NCBI GenBank assembly: GCA_030744635.1
Contig: JASLQE010000101.1
Coordinates: 1 to 10,322 of the forward strand
Direction: 5' to 3'
Length of the DNA: 10,322 bases
DNA from: Dehalococcoidia bacterium
GTDB taxonomy: Bacteria; Chloroflexota; Dehalococcoidia; JACVQG01; JAHKAY01
A model generated the notes under the pieces. That model was given only the letters and a program-made list of their open reading frames with translations, made no database searches and was not told the DNA's origin. Position 1 is the first letter of the stretch, and each line of letters opens with the position of its first letter. The position numbers were made by a program, and so were the translations under genes. This document shows positions 1-6,246 of this stretch, piece after piece.

Positions 1-2989
1 ACTTCTCCACCATCTCCTCCAGCCCAGCATCACCCCGGTAACAGGTGTAGATGCGGTCTGATATGTCAAAGCCGGCGTTGCGGCGCATGTTCTGTAGCTG
101 GTGCACCACCTCGCGGGCCGCACCCTCGGCTTGTAGCTCCAGTGAGAGCAGGGTATCCACCGCCACCACATAGCCCGCCTCCTCTGCCACTGAGAAGCGG
201 TCACCCTGTCCTAAAGTCGCCTCGTCCTGAAGCGGCTCCACCGCCTTCACATTAAGCTCCTCCATCACCTGGGGCAGCAGCGGCTCCAGCAGGGGCCATT
301 CCCACAGCCCCCGGGTCTTTACCAGCACCCGGCCCAGCGGCTGGCGCACCTTTATTTTAGCGGCGCTGCGGGCGGCCCGGCCCAGGCTGGAAGCCTTCAT
401 GGCCAGGCGGCTGCCCTCCATAAGCTCTTCGTCGATGGATGCAGTATCGGCGGTGGGGAAGTCGGTGAGGTGCACGCTCTCCGCTGCCCCGTGGTCTGTG
501 GAGCGTACCAGGTTCTGGTACATATCCTCCGCCAGGAAGGGGGTGAACGGTGCCAGAAGCCGGCACACCGTGACTAGGCAGTGGTAGAGGGTATGGTATG
601 CGAAGGCCTTATCCGCATCGCTCTCGCTCTTCCAGAACCTGCGGCGGCAGCGTCGCACGTACCAGTTGGAGAGGATGTCCACAAACTCCTCAATACGCCT
701 CCCGGCACGGGTGGGGTCGTAGCCGTCCATATCCTCGGTCACCTGCTGAGTAAGCTGGTTCAGCTCCGATAGCACCCACCGGTCCATTACATGGGTGTAA
801 GGGTCAGGGGGGCTGGCGGGGGGGCTCCAGCCGTCCAGGTTGGCGTAGGTGACGAAGAAGGAGTAGGTGTTCCACAGGGTGAGAATAAACTTGCGTACAA
901 TCTCCTGCACCATATCGGCGGAGAAGCGGCGGGCGTTGCCGGGCGGCGATCCGGTGAGCATGGACCAGCGCAGGGCATCGGCGCCGCTCTGTCGTATCAC
1001 CTGCCACGGCTCCACCACATTGCCCCGGGCCTTGCTCATCTTCTCCCCCTGGGCATCCAGGATGTGGCCCAGGCAGATGCAGTTCCGGAAAGTGGGCTGG
1101 TCAAAGAGCAGCGTGGACAGCGCATGCAGGGTGTAGAACCAGCCCCGCGTCTGGTCCACGGCCTCGCAGCTATAGTCAGCCGGGAAGTCCCTCTGGAACA
1201 GGCTCTGGTTCTCAAAGGGGTAGTGCCACTGGCCCACGGGCATGGCACCTGAGTCAAACCAGCAGTCAACCACGTCCGGCAGGCGGACCATGCGGCCGCC
1301 GCACTGGGGACAGGTGTAGGTCACCTCATCAATGTAGGGGCGGTGCAGGTCAAGGTCGGGCTTCCAGCCTTTTACGCCGGGCCGGGAGGCCAGCTCCTCC
1401 CGGCTGCCGATACACTCTTGTTGGCCGCAGCCGCCGCACTCCCAGATGGGCAGGGGGGTACCCCAGAAGCGCTCTCGGGAGAGCGCCCAGTCAACATTGT
1501 TCTCCAGCCAGTCCCCAAAGCGTCCGTGTTTGATATGGGCCGGATACCAATTTATCTGCTCGTTGCCGGCGATGAGCCGGTCCTTGTGGGCGGTGGTGCG
1601 GATGTACCAAGTGCGCTTAGCGTAGTAGAGCAAGGGAGAATCACACCGCCAGCAGAAGGGATAGGTATGCTGCATAACGCCGCTACGGAACATCAGGCCC
1701 CGGCGCTCCAGGTCCCGGATGATGTCCGCATCCGCATCTTTGACGAACTTTCCCGCCCAGGGATAGCTGCCGGAGAAGTACCCCGCCAGGTCTACCGGCT
1801 GGATAAAGAAGAGGCCTTTCTCCCGCCCCGCCTCGTAGTCCTCTTCGCCGAAGGAGGGGGCGTTGTGCACGATACCGGTGCCGTCATCCATGGATACGAA
1901 ATCGGCGGTGACCACCGGGTAGCTGTTAGGGGCAGCGGCTGACTCCAGAGAGCCGTCCTCCCGGAACCTCCGTACCTCGGCGCCGAAGTCCCCCGGTGGG
2001 TAGAGCGGCCTGTAGAGCAGACCGGCAAGGTCTGCTCCACGTACCTTGGCAATGCCCTTCCACCTGCCCAGGTCGCCCTGCCGGTTGTGCTGCCCCCCTT
2101 CCGGTCCCAGCACCGCTGGTGCGAGGGCCTCGGCCAGGACCAACCTTTCTGCAGGTTCGCCCTCCTCCTCCATCCGCTCAACATGGGCCAGCACATATAT
2201 GGCGTCCGGTGCCACGGCTAGGGCGGTGTTGGCGGGCAATGTCCAGGGGGTGGTGGTCCAGGCCATAAGGTATGTCCTCGAGCCTGTGCCCAGCATCAGT
2301 CGCTCAGCTACGCTACGGGCTTCAGGCGGCTGCCGTGACTCATCCAGGAGCTCAAGCTTGATGTGCACCGAGGGGTCCAGGGTGTTCTCCTGGTAGCCCA
2401 GGGCCACCTCGTGGGAGCTCAGGCTGGTGCCGCAACGGGGGCAGTGGGGTGTTACCCGGTGTCCCTGGTAGAGCAGGCCCTTGTCCCAGAGCTGGCGCAC
2501 TATCCACCACCCGGACTCAACATAGTCATCCTTCAGGGTGATGTAGGGGTGTTCCATGTCCACCCAGAAGGCGATGCGCTCCGTCAGGGTCTCCCATTCC
2601 TTGAGGTAGCGGAAGACGCTATCCCGGCAGCGGGTGTTGAACCGGTCCACACCGTAGTCCTCTATGGCTGCTTTGGAGGACAGGCCGAGGGCTTTCTCCA
2701 CCTCCAGCTCCACAGGTAGCCCGTGGCAGTCCCAGCCCGCCCGGCGCAAGGAGTAGAAGCCCTTCATGGTCTTGTAGCGGGGGATGACATCCTTGAATAC
2801 ACGGGCCAGCACATGGTGGATGCCCGGGCTGCCGTTGGCGGTGGGGGGGCCCTCGTAGAAGGCGAAGTTAGGGCCTCCCTGGCGCAGCTCCAGGCTTTTG
2901 GCGAAGGTCTGCTGTTCTCGCCACAGACGGAGGACCTCCTCCTCCAGGGCGGGGAAGTCGACCCGGCTGCCGATGGGTTTGAAAGCCAA
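1..2989 (-). CDS. ileS: Isoleucyl-tRNA synthetase, type 2 (partial, C-terminus off the left edge)
   Basis: Class I aminoacyl-tRNA synthetase that charges tRNA-Ile in the cytoplasm. The reverse strand is open for 996 codons from a TTG start at 2989 and runs off the window at the left. The TTG is chosen because AAAGGA lies 5 bases upstream and the next residues (MAFKPIGSRVDFPALEE) form the usual family N-terminus. The signature is PGIHH (residues 55-59) in place of the usual PHIGH, followed by a WDCHGLPVE block near 83. The CP1 editing domain has WTTTPWTLPANT near 247. CxxC pairs (CPRC, CGGC, CPQC) look zinc-binding. CWFDSG lies near 575 and the KMSKS loop is KMSKA at 650-654. The anticodon-binding domain follows and ends in a region typical of the last part of the protein. 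The overall pattern is that of type-2 (eukaryotic-like, mycobacterial) IleRS, usually about 1040 residues, so only some tens of residues are missing. No frame break was seen. Confidence 0.96.
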   Translation of the reverse strand, partial: MAFKPIGSRVDFPALEEEVLRLWREQQTFAKSLELRQGGPNFAFYEGPPTANGSPGIHHVLARVFKDVIPRYKTMKGFYSLRRAGWDCHGLPVELEVEKALGLSSKAAIEDYGVDRFNTRCRDSVFRYLKEWETLTERIAFWVDMEHPYITLKDDYVESGWWIVRQLWDKGLLYQGHRVTPHCPRCGTSLSSHEVALGYQENTLDPSVHIKLELLDESRQPPEARSVAERLMLGTGSRTYLMAWTTTPWTLPANTALAVAPDAIYVLAHVERMEEEGEPAERLVLAEALAPAVLGPEGGQHNRQGDLGRWKGIAKVRGADLAGLLYRPLYPPGDFGAEVRRFREDGSLESAAAPNSYPVVTADFVSMDDGTGIVHNAPSFGEEDYEAGREKGLFFIQPVDLAGYFSGSYPWAGKFVKDADADIIRDLERRGLMFRSGVMQHTYPFCWRCDSPLLYYAKRTWYIRTTAHKDRLIAGNEQINWYPAHIKHGRFGDWLENNVDWALSRERFWGTPLPIWECGGCGQQECIGSREELASRPGVKGWKPDLDLHRPYIDEVTYTCPQCGGRMVRLPDVVDCWFDSGAMPVGQWHYPFENQSLFQRDFPADYSCEAVDQTRGWFYTLHALSTLLFDQPTFRNCICLGHILDAQGEKMSKARGNVVEPWQVIRQSGADALRWSMLTGSPPGNARRFSADMVQEIVRKFILTLWNTYSFFVTYANLDGWSPPASPPDPYTHVMDRWVLSELNQLTQQVTEDMDGYDPTRAGRRIEEFVDILSNWYVRRCRRRFWKSESDADKAFAYHTLYHCLVTVCRLLAPFTPFLAEDMYQNLVRSTDHGAAESVHLTDFPTADTASIDEELMEGSRLAMKASSLGRAARSAAKIKVRQPLGRVLVKTRGLWEWPLLEPLLPQVMEELNVKAVEPLQDEATLGQGDRFSVAEEAGYVVAVDTLLSLELQAEGAAREVVHQLQNMRRNAGFDISDRIYTCYRGDAGLEEMVEK

Positions 2990-3007
2990 AGCCGTCCTTT
3001 CCGTATG

Positions 3008-3036
3008 AAAAAAGTCCCGCCACCGATGGGACGGGA
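3008..3036 (-). terminator. Intrinsic terminator in the ileS leader (putative attenuator)
   Basis: Read on the reverse strand, TCCCGTC (3036-3030) pairs with GGCGGGA (3021-3015) around an 8-base loop. One C and six U residues (3013-3008) follow. This is a textbook rho-independent terminator, but it sits between the ileS promoter and its start codon, ending about 20 bases before the TTG. It would stop most ileS transcripts unless an alternative fold or factor prevents it. No competing antiterminator was identified by eye. Confidence 0.65.
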
Positions 3037-3048
3037 TATCTACTCCAG

Positions 3049-3058
3049 AGGCGCGCCT
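3049..3058. promoter_or_regulatory. 10-bp palindrome at the expected ileS transcription start
   Basis: AGGCGCGCCT is a perfect palindrome lying where the ileS transcript is expected to begin. It could be an operator or the first hairpin of the leader RNA. A chance occurrence in GC-rich DNA is equally possible. Confidence 0.2.
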
Positions 3059-3063
3059 GCTTT

Positions 3064-3092
3064 AGCTTACCAAGGCCTCCCTTTGGTGTCAA
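3064..3092 (-). promoter_or_regulatory. ileS promoter
   Basis: The reverse strand carries TTGACA (3092-3087), a 17-base spacer, and TAAGCT (3069-3064). The -35 box is a full match to the sigma70 consensus. Transcription would start near 3057, giving a leader of about 70 bases that includes the terminator hairpin. Confidence 0.6.
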
Positions 3093-3116
3093 CCCAACTC
3101 GGGGAGCAAGCTACCC

Positions 3117-3146
3117 TTGATGGGGCGACTTACCCTGCGGTACGAT
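3117..3146 (+). promoter_or_regulatory. Possible SDR promoter
   Basis: TTGATG (3117-3122), an 18-base spacer and TACGAT (3141-3146) lie about 50 bases upstream of the SDR start. Each box matches four of six consensus bases. It would be divergent from the ileS promoter, with the -35 regions about 25 bases apart. Confidence 0.3.
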
Positions 3147-3197
3147 GGCGCAGCCGGAAGCGGCATCACTTCCAGAGGATACCGGAAGGGGGTAGCA

Positions 3198-3986
3198 ATG
3201 CAGCCATCACCCTTCTCACTAGAGGACAGGGTCGCCATCGTGACGGGGAGCGGTCAGGGAATTGGCCGCGCTATCGCACTGGGCATGGCCCGGGCAGGGG
3301 CACACCTGGTTATTGCCGAGAGGCGGCAGGAATCCGCGGAGGCTGTGGCCGTCGAGGTCCGTGCCCTGGGCCGGAAAGCCATATCCCTGCCCGCGGATGT
3401 AAAACAGGCGGACCAGGTGGAGGGTATGGTGAGCAACACTGCGAAGGAACTGGGCCGCATTGATGTGCTGGTCAACAATGTGGGAGGTGGTATCAGGGCG
3501 CCGGCTATAGAGCTGGAGGAGAAGGCCTGGGATGTGGTGATGCGGATGACCCTCAAGACGGCCTTTCTGGGTTCCCAGGCAGTGGCCAGGCATATGAAAG
3601 ACCATGGAGGAGGCGCTATTATCAATATCTCCTCCGTTGAGGGATTGCTCTCGGCCCCCCTGATGAGCCCCTATGCGGCGGCCAAGGCGGCTATCATCAA
3701 CCTGACTAGGACGCTGGCCGTGGAATGGGCGCAGCACAACATAAGGGTCAACGCCATCGCTCCGGGCTTTGTGGAGACGCCTGGTGTCCTTCAGTACCTG
3801 ACGCCCGAGATGAAAGCCGGGCGGGCCAGCTATGTCCCCATGGGCCGCTACGGGTAGCCGGATGACATGGTGGGGGCTGCCGTGTTCCTGGCCTCCGACG
3901 CGGCAACCTATGTCACCGGCCATACCATTGTGGTGGATGGCGGACTTACAGCCAGGCGCCCAGCGGACAACCTGATGGTATCGTAG
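3198..3986 (+). pseudogene. Short-chain dehydrogenase/reductase interrupted by an in-frame TAG
   Basis: SDR-family NAD(P)-dependent oxidoreductase of the FabG-like classical type; the substrate is unknown. Start is the ATG at 3198, preceded by GGAAGGGGG. Visible motifs are TGSGQGIG (16-23, cofactor binding), NNVGG (93-97), catalytic S146, Y159 and K163 in YAAAK, and the PG block near 189. After MGRYG (215-219) a TAG at 3855-3857 stops translation. The same frame then continues with PDDMVGAAVFLASDAA and a C-terminal TGHTIVVDGG, exactly the expected SDR ending, to a second TAG at 3984-3986. Total length with the stop read as a residue is 262, normal for the family. The interrupted position is usually Glu or similar, so GAG to TAG is the simplest event. 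The 219-residue product lacks the last conserved strand and is probably inactive. A sequencing error or readthrough is possible. The usual Asn of the catalytic tetrad appears to be Thr118. Confidence 0.88.
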
Positions 3987-4128
3987 CCTACGGGAATCAG
4001 AGCCCCCATACTCCTTATGGTTCGGTCCGACAGCGCTTGATAAATCGGAGTGTCGTAGCCCCTGGATCTGCTTACCGGGAGGGTTCAAGGGCAGAGAAAG
4101 GCGCGCATAACGACTGACCCCCACAGGG

Positions 4129-4158
4129 TTGACAGCCGGAGCGCCTCCTTCATATCAT
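4129..4158 (+). promoter_or_regulatory. Strong promoter of the DUF1638 gene
   Basis: TTGACA (4129-4134, six of six), an 18-base spacer, and TATCAT (4153-4158, five of six) end only six bases before an in-frame GTG at 4165. Expected transcription start is 4163-4167, at the GTG itself. A TTG start codon at 4129 would coincide with the -35 box and is therefore unlikely. Confidence 0.55.
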
Positions 4159-4164
4159 CATGGG

Positions 4165-4848
4165 GTGGCTGCCAGGACAAAGAAAGGGCCTAATACGGTT
4201 GTCATCGCCTGTAGGGTGCTGGAAGACATGTTCCGTCGGCACCCTGGGGATGGGAAGGCGCTTTTCCTGGAATACGGGCTGCACCGGACGCCTCAGAAGC
4301 TGGCGCCGACCCTGCAAGAGGAGATAGATAGGATACCGTCACCCTCGGTTGTTCTCCTGGGCTACGGACTATGCGGAAACGGCCTAGTGGGGCTGAGGGC
4401 AGGGGAGCATAAACTGGTCATCCCCCGTGTGGACGACTGCATCTCCATCCTGCTGGGCTCCCGCCAGCGCTACCTGGAGGAAACCTCCCGCCAACCCGGC
4501 ACCTATTACCTGAGCAAAGGGTGGCTGGAGCGCGCCACCGATCCTTTGAAGGAGTACCAGTCCTACCTTCAAAAGTACGACCCCGAAACCGCCCGCTGGC
4601 TCATAGATACCCAGTATGGCAACTACCAGCGGCTGCTGTTTGTGGCCGCTGAAGAGGCTGATTTTACCGGATACGGTCCCTACGCCAGGCGCGTGGCCGA
4701 ATTCTGCGGGCTGGAGTACCAGGAGTGCATGGGGGTGGACACAGTTGTTCGTAGCCTGTTGGCCCAGGCGGTACAACCACAGCCCGGCCCCGACTTTGTG
4801 GTGGTGCCTCCGGGTGGGGTGGTGGAGGCCAGCGTTTTCCTGGACTAG
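4165..4848 (+). CDS. DUF1638 family protein
   Basis: Protein of unknown function recognised as DUF1638 by a conserved block order: VVIACRVLE (12-20), YGLCGNGLVGL (67-77), PRVDDCI (87-93), LLGSR (96-100) and PGTYYLSKGW (111-120). Cys16, Cys70 and Cys92, with His40, are candidates for metal or cofactor ligands. There is no signal peptide or membrane segment, so it is probably cytoplasmic. From GTG 4165 it is 227 residues; the frame is open back to a TTG at 4129, which would give 239. GTG is preferred because a near-consensus promoter ends just before it and no ribosome binding site precedes either start. Family members are often found beside corrinoid-dependent methyltransferase genes in methanogens and anaerobes (from memory), but none is in this window. 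It faces the truncated korA-like gene, whose stop lies 51 bases away. Confidence 0.85.
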   Translation: MAARTKKGPNTVVIACRVLEDMFRRHPGDGKALFLEYGLHRTPQKLAPTLQEEIDRIPSPSVVLLGYGLCGNGLVGLRAGEHKLVIPRVDDCISILLGSRQRYLEETSRQPGTYYLSKGWLERATDPLKEYQSYLQKYDPETARWLIDTQYGNYQRLLFVAAEEADFTGYGPYARRVAEFCGLEYQECMGVDTVVRSLLAQAVQPQPGPDFVVVPPGGVVEASVFLD

Positions 4849-4922
4849 CCTGGGCCCGTATAGTGGTAGTTATCAGTCGAGCGTCAGGGGGCGTCTAACC
4901 TAAATGCGTGGCAGGCCCAGGC
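4848..4922. terminator. Weak inverted repeat between convergent genes
   Basis: GCCTGGGCC (4848-4856) is the reverse complement of GGCCCAGGC (4914-4922), a 9-bp stem with a 57-base loop. It spans the ends of the DUF1638 and korA-like genes. It lacks a U run and the loop is long, so a terminator role is only a suggestion. Confidence 0.2.
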
Positions 4923-5517
4923 CCCGGATGGCCCAGTCCTTCTCGGGGAGAGGTTCAAACTCCAGGGAACGGGGCTCCAGCCACTCCATGGTCAGCCCTA
5001 TTACGGCATCGGAGAGGACGATAGCGGGATTGCGGTATTTACCCGCCAGGTGGAAGGCCAGTTGCATCAGGTCGTGGGTCTCCTGTACCGAGGCCGGGGC
5101 CAGCACGATATTCTTGTAGCCACCGTGCCCCCCTCCCTTGGTAACCGATAGGTAGTCCATCTGGCCGTGTCGGGTGGTGCCCTGCCCCGGCCCTCCCCGC
5201 TGCACCAGGACGATCACGCAGGGCAACTCGGCATTGGACAGGTGGGACATGGTCTCCTGCATCAGTGACCACCCCGGGCTAGAGGTGGAGGTCATGGCCC
5301 ACACCCCGCAGGCCCCGGCCCCGAAAAGGAGGTTTATGGCCGATGTCTCCGAGGGTGCCTGAAAGAAGACCCTCCCCTCCGGGGGGAATTTGAGGGCAAA
5401 CCACTCGGCAACTTCGTTCTGGGGGGTGATGGGGTAGCCGAAGAAGGCCTTACAGTCGGCATGGAAGGCCCCCCAACCCACCGCCTCGTTGCCGATAGCC
5501 AGGAAACGTTCTCCCAT
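4900..5517 (-). CDS. 2-oxoacid:ferredoxin oxidoreductase alpha subunit, truncated (KorA/VorB-like)
   Basis: Matches the N-terminal pyrimidine-binding domain of the alpha subunit of 2-oxoglutarate or branched-chain 2-oxoacid:ferredoxin oxidoreductases. These complexes decarboxylate a 2-oxoacid to an acyl-CoA and reduce ferredoxin. Motifs: GNEAVGWGA (9-17), GYPITP (27-32), QAPSETSAIN (53-62, with cofactor Glu57), TSTSSPGWSLMQE (76-88), VQRGGPGQGTTRHGQMD (105-121). Start is ATG 5517, with GGGGGTAAG upstream. The protein ends after 205 residues, whereas family members have about 350-380, so the second domain is missing. After the TAG the same frame reads VRRPLTLD and then TGA TAA; this resembles the usual continuation, so the stop may be secondary decay followed by deletion. 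No beta, gamma or delta subunit gene is adjacent. It is probably a gene remnant. A stand-alone short form with its own partner elsewhere is less likely. Confidence 0.82.
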   Translation of the reverse strand: MGERFLAIGNEAVGWGAFHADCKAFFGYPITPQNEVAEWFALKFPPEGRVFFQAPSETSAINLLFGAGACGVWAMTSTSSPGWSLMQETMSHLSNAELPCVIVLVQRGGPGQGTTRHGQMDYLSVTKGGGHGGYKNIVLAPASVQETHDLMQLAFHLAGKYRNPAIVLSDAVIGLTMEWLEPRSLEFEPLPEKDWAIRGLGLPRI

Positions 5518-5547
5518 AGTCTTACCCCCGCCGCAGAGTTTGCCCCA

Positions 5548-5576
5548 ATTCTATAACCCAGTGTATCCCGGTGCAA
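5548..5576 (-). promoter_or_regulatory. Possible promoter of the korA-like remnant
   Basis: On the reverse strand TTGCAC (5576-5571), 17 bases, and TAGAAT (5553-5548, five of six) lie about 30 bases upstream of the ATG at 5517. The -35 box is weak. Confidence 0.3.
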
Positions 5577-5683
5577 ATCCTGCCCGCCATGGTGCCATGG
5601 ACGCCCTCTTGGTGACTGTTCAGGTGGGCGGCGTGACCACAAAAATATCCAAATCTCTGTTGTTTATGGCGCTCAAGATATCG

Positions 5684-5712
5684 TTGCGATGCCTGGTATC
5701 CGGTGATAGACT
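5684..5712 (+). promoter_or_regulatory. Possible promoter of the DUF350-transglutaminase unit
   Basis: TTGCGA (5684-5689), a 17-base spacer and TAGACT (5707-5712), each four of six consensus bases, lie 32 bases before the ATG at 5745. Confidence 0.3.
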
Positions 5713-5744
5713 GGACTCCAATCAAACAACATGGGAGTGCTATC

Positions 5745-6230
5745 ATGAGCGAGATCGGCCTGGCGGTCCCCTTCTATATCACGATGCTACTATGGCTGGC
5801 GAAGACGGTTATCCTGGCCTTCATCTGCGGGCTTCTGGCCTGGCTTGGTATCAGGGCCTTAGACGCTGTGACACCAGACATCCCGGCGAGGCAGCGCATC
5901 GGGGAGAGCCCGCTGGCCATCGGGCTTTTCATAGGCGGCTTCTTCATCCTGGCTGGACTGGTGGTCGACGGGGCAGCCACGGCACCGTCCGTTATCGGCG
6001 GACCTATCCTCTCGTACCTTATCGACTTCAGGCGTTTGGGCCTGGTCGCCGCCAGCTTCATTGTCAGCCTGCTTATTGTCCTGGCAATGTTCATCGTGGT
6101 GGACAGGATGACACCCCGGATACCATTCAAGAATGTGGACAAGGACCCCAACGCTGTGGGTGTCTTCGTCTTCGGGTATCTGGTCTTCTTCGGGCTCATC
6201 CTTCATGCGGCCCTCAGCTCTCCCATATGA
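5745..6230 (+). CDS. DUF350 family four-helix membrane protein
   Basis: Small integral membrane protein of 161 residues with four hydrophobic segments at about 9-37, 57-80, 97-119 and 136-157. It has a clear internal duplication. LDAVTPDIP then GESPLAIGLFIGGF (39-66) is repeated as VDRMTPRIP then KDPNAVGVFVFGY (119-145). The duplicated D-x-x-TP motif followed by an A-I/V-G helix is the hallmark of DUF350 (YjfL-like) proteins, whose function is not established. Start is ATG 5745 with GGGAGTG upstream; the frame is open back to 5703, but that extension is polar and has no ribosome binding site. The next gene begins 16 bases after its TGA, so the two are probably co-transcribed. Family assignment comes from motif pattern rather than a profile search. 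Confidence 0.75.
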   Translation: MSEIGLAVPFYITMLLWLAKTVILAFICGLLAWLGIRALDAVTPDIPARQRIGESPLAIGLFIGGFFILAGLVVDGAATAPSVIGGPILSYLIDFRRLGLVAASFIVSLLIVLAMFIVVDRMTPRIPFKNVDKDPNAVGVFVFGYLVFFGLILHAALSSPI

Positions 6231-6246
6231 GGTGACAATCTTTGCA

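Noticed and set aside
1343..1942. 199-codon forward open frame inside ileS
   Set aside because: It is the complement of the well-supported IleRS catalytic and editing region.
3010..3200. T-box riboswitch upstream of ileS
   Set aside because: The terminator resembles the 3' part of a T-box, but no stem I, specifier loop or conserved T-box sequence was found, and the best promoter leaves only about 70 bases of leader.
2723..3463. 246-codon forward open frame spanning the ileS start and the SDR start
   Set aside because: It is antisense to ileS and out of frame with the SDR; the translation has no domain pattern.
3855..3857. Pyrrolysine at the SDR amber codon as the preferred explanation
   Set aside because: TAG serves as the ordinary stop of most genes in the window and no pyl gene or PYLIS-like evidence is present; nonsense mutation or error is simpler.
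3219..4124. 301-codon open frame on the reverse strand opposite the SDR
   Set aside because: It lacks any family character, is rich in His, Gly and Arg as expected of an antisense GC-rich frame, and overlaps a clear SDR.
5588..5601. CCATGGTGCCATGG inverted repeat upstream of the korA-like gene
   Set aside because: Two restriction-site-like palindromes two bases apart with no promoter or stem-loop context; likely chance.
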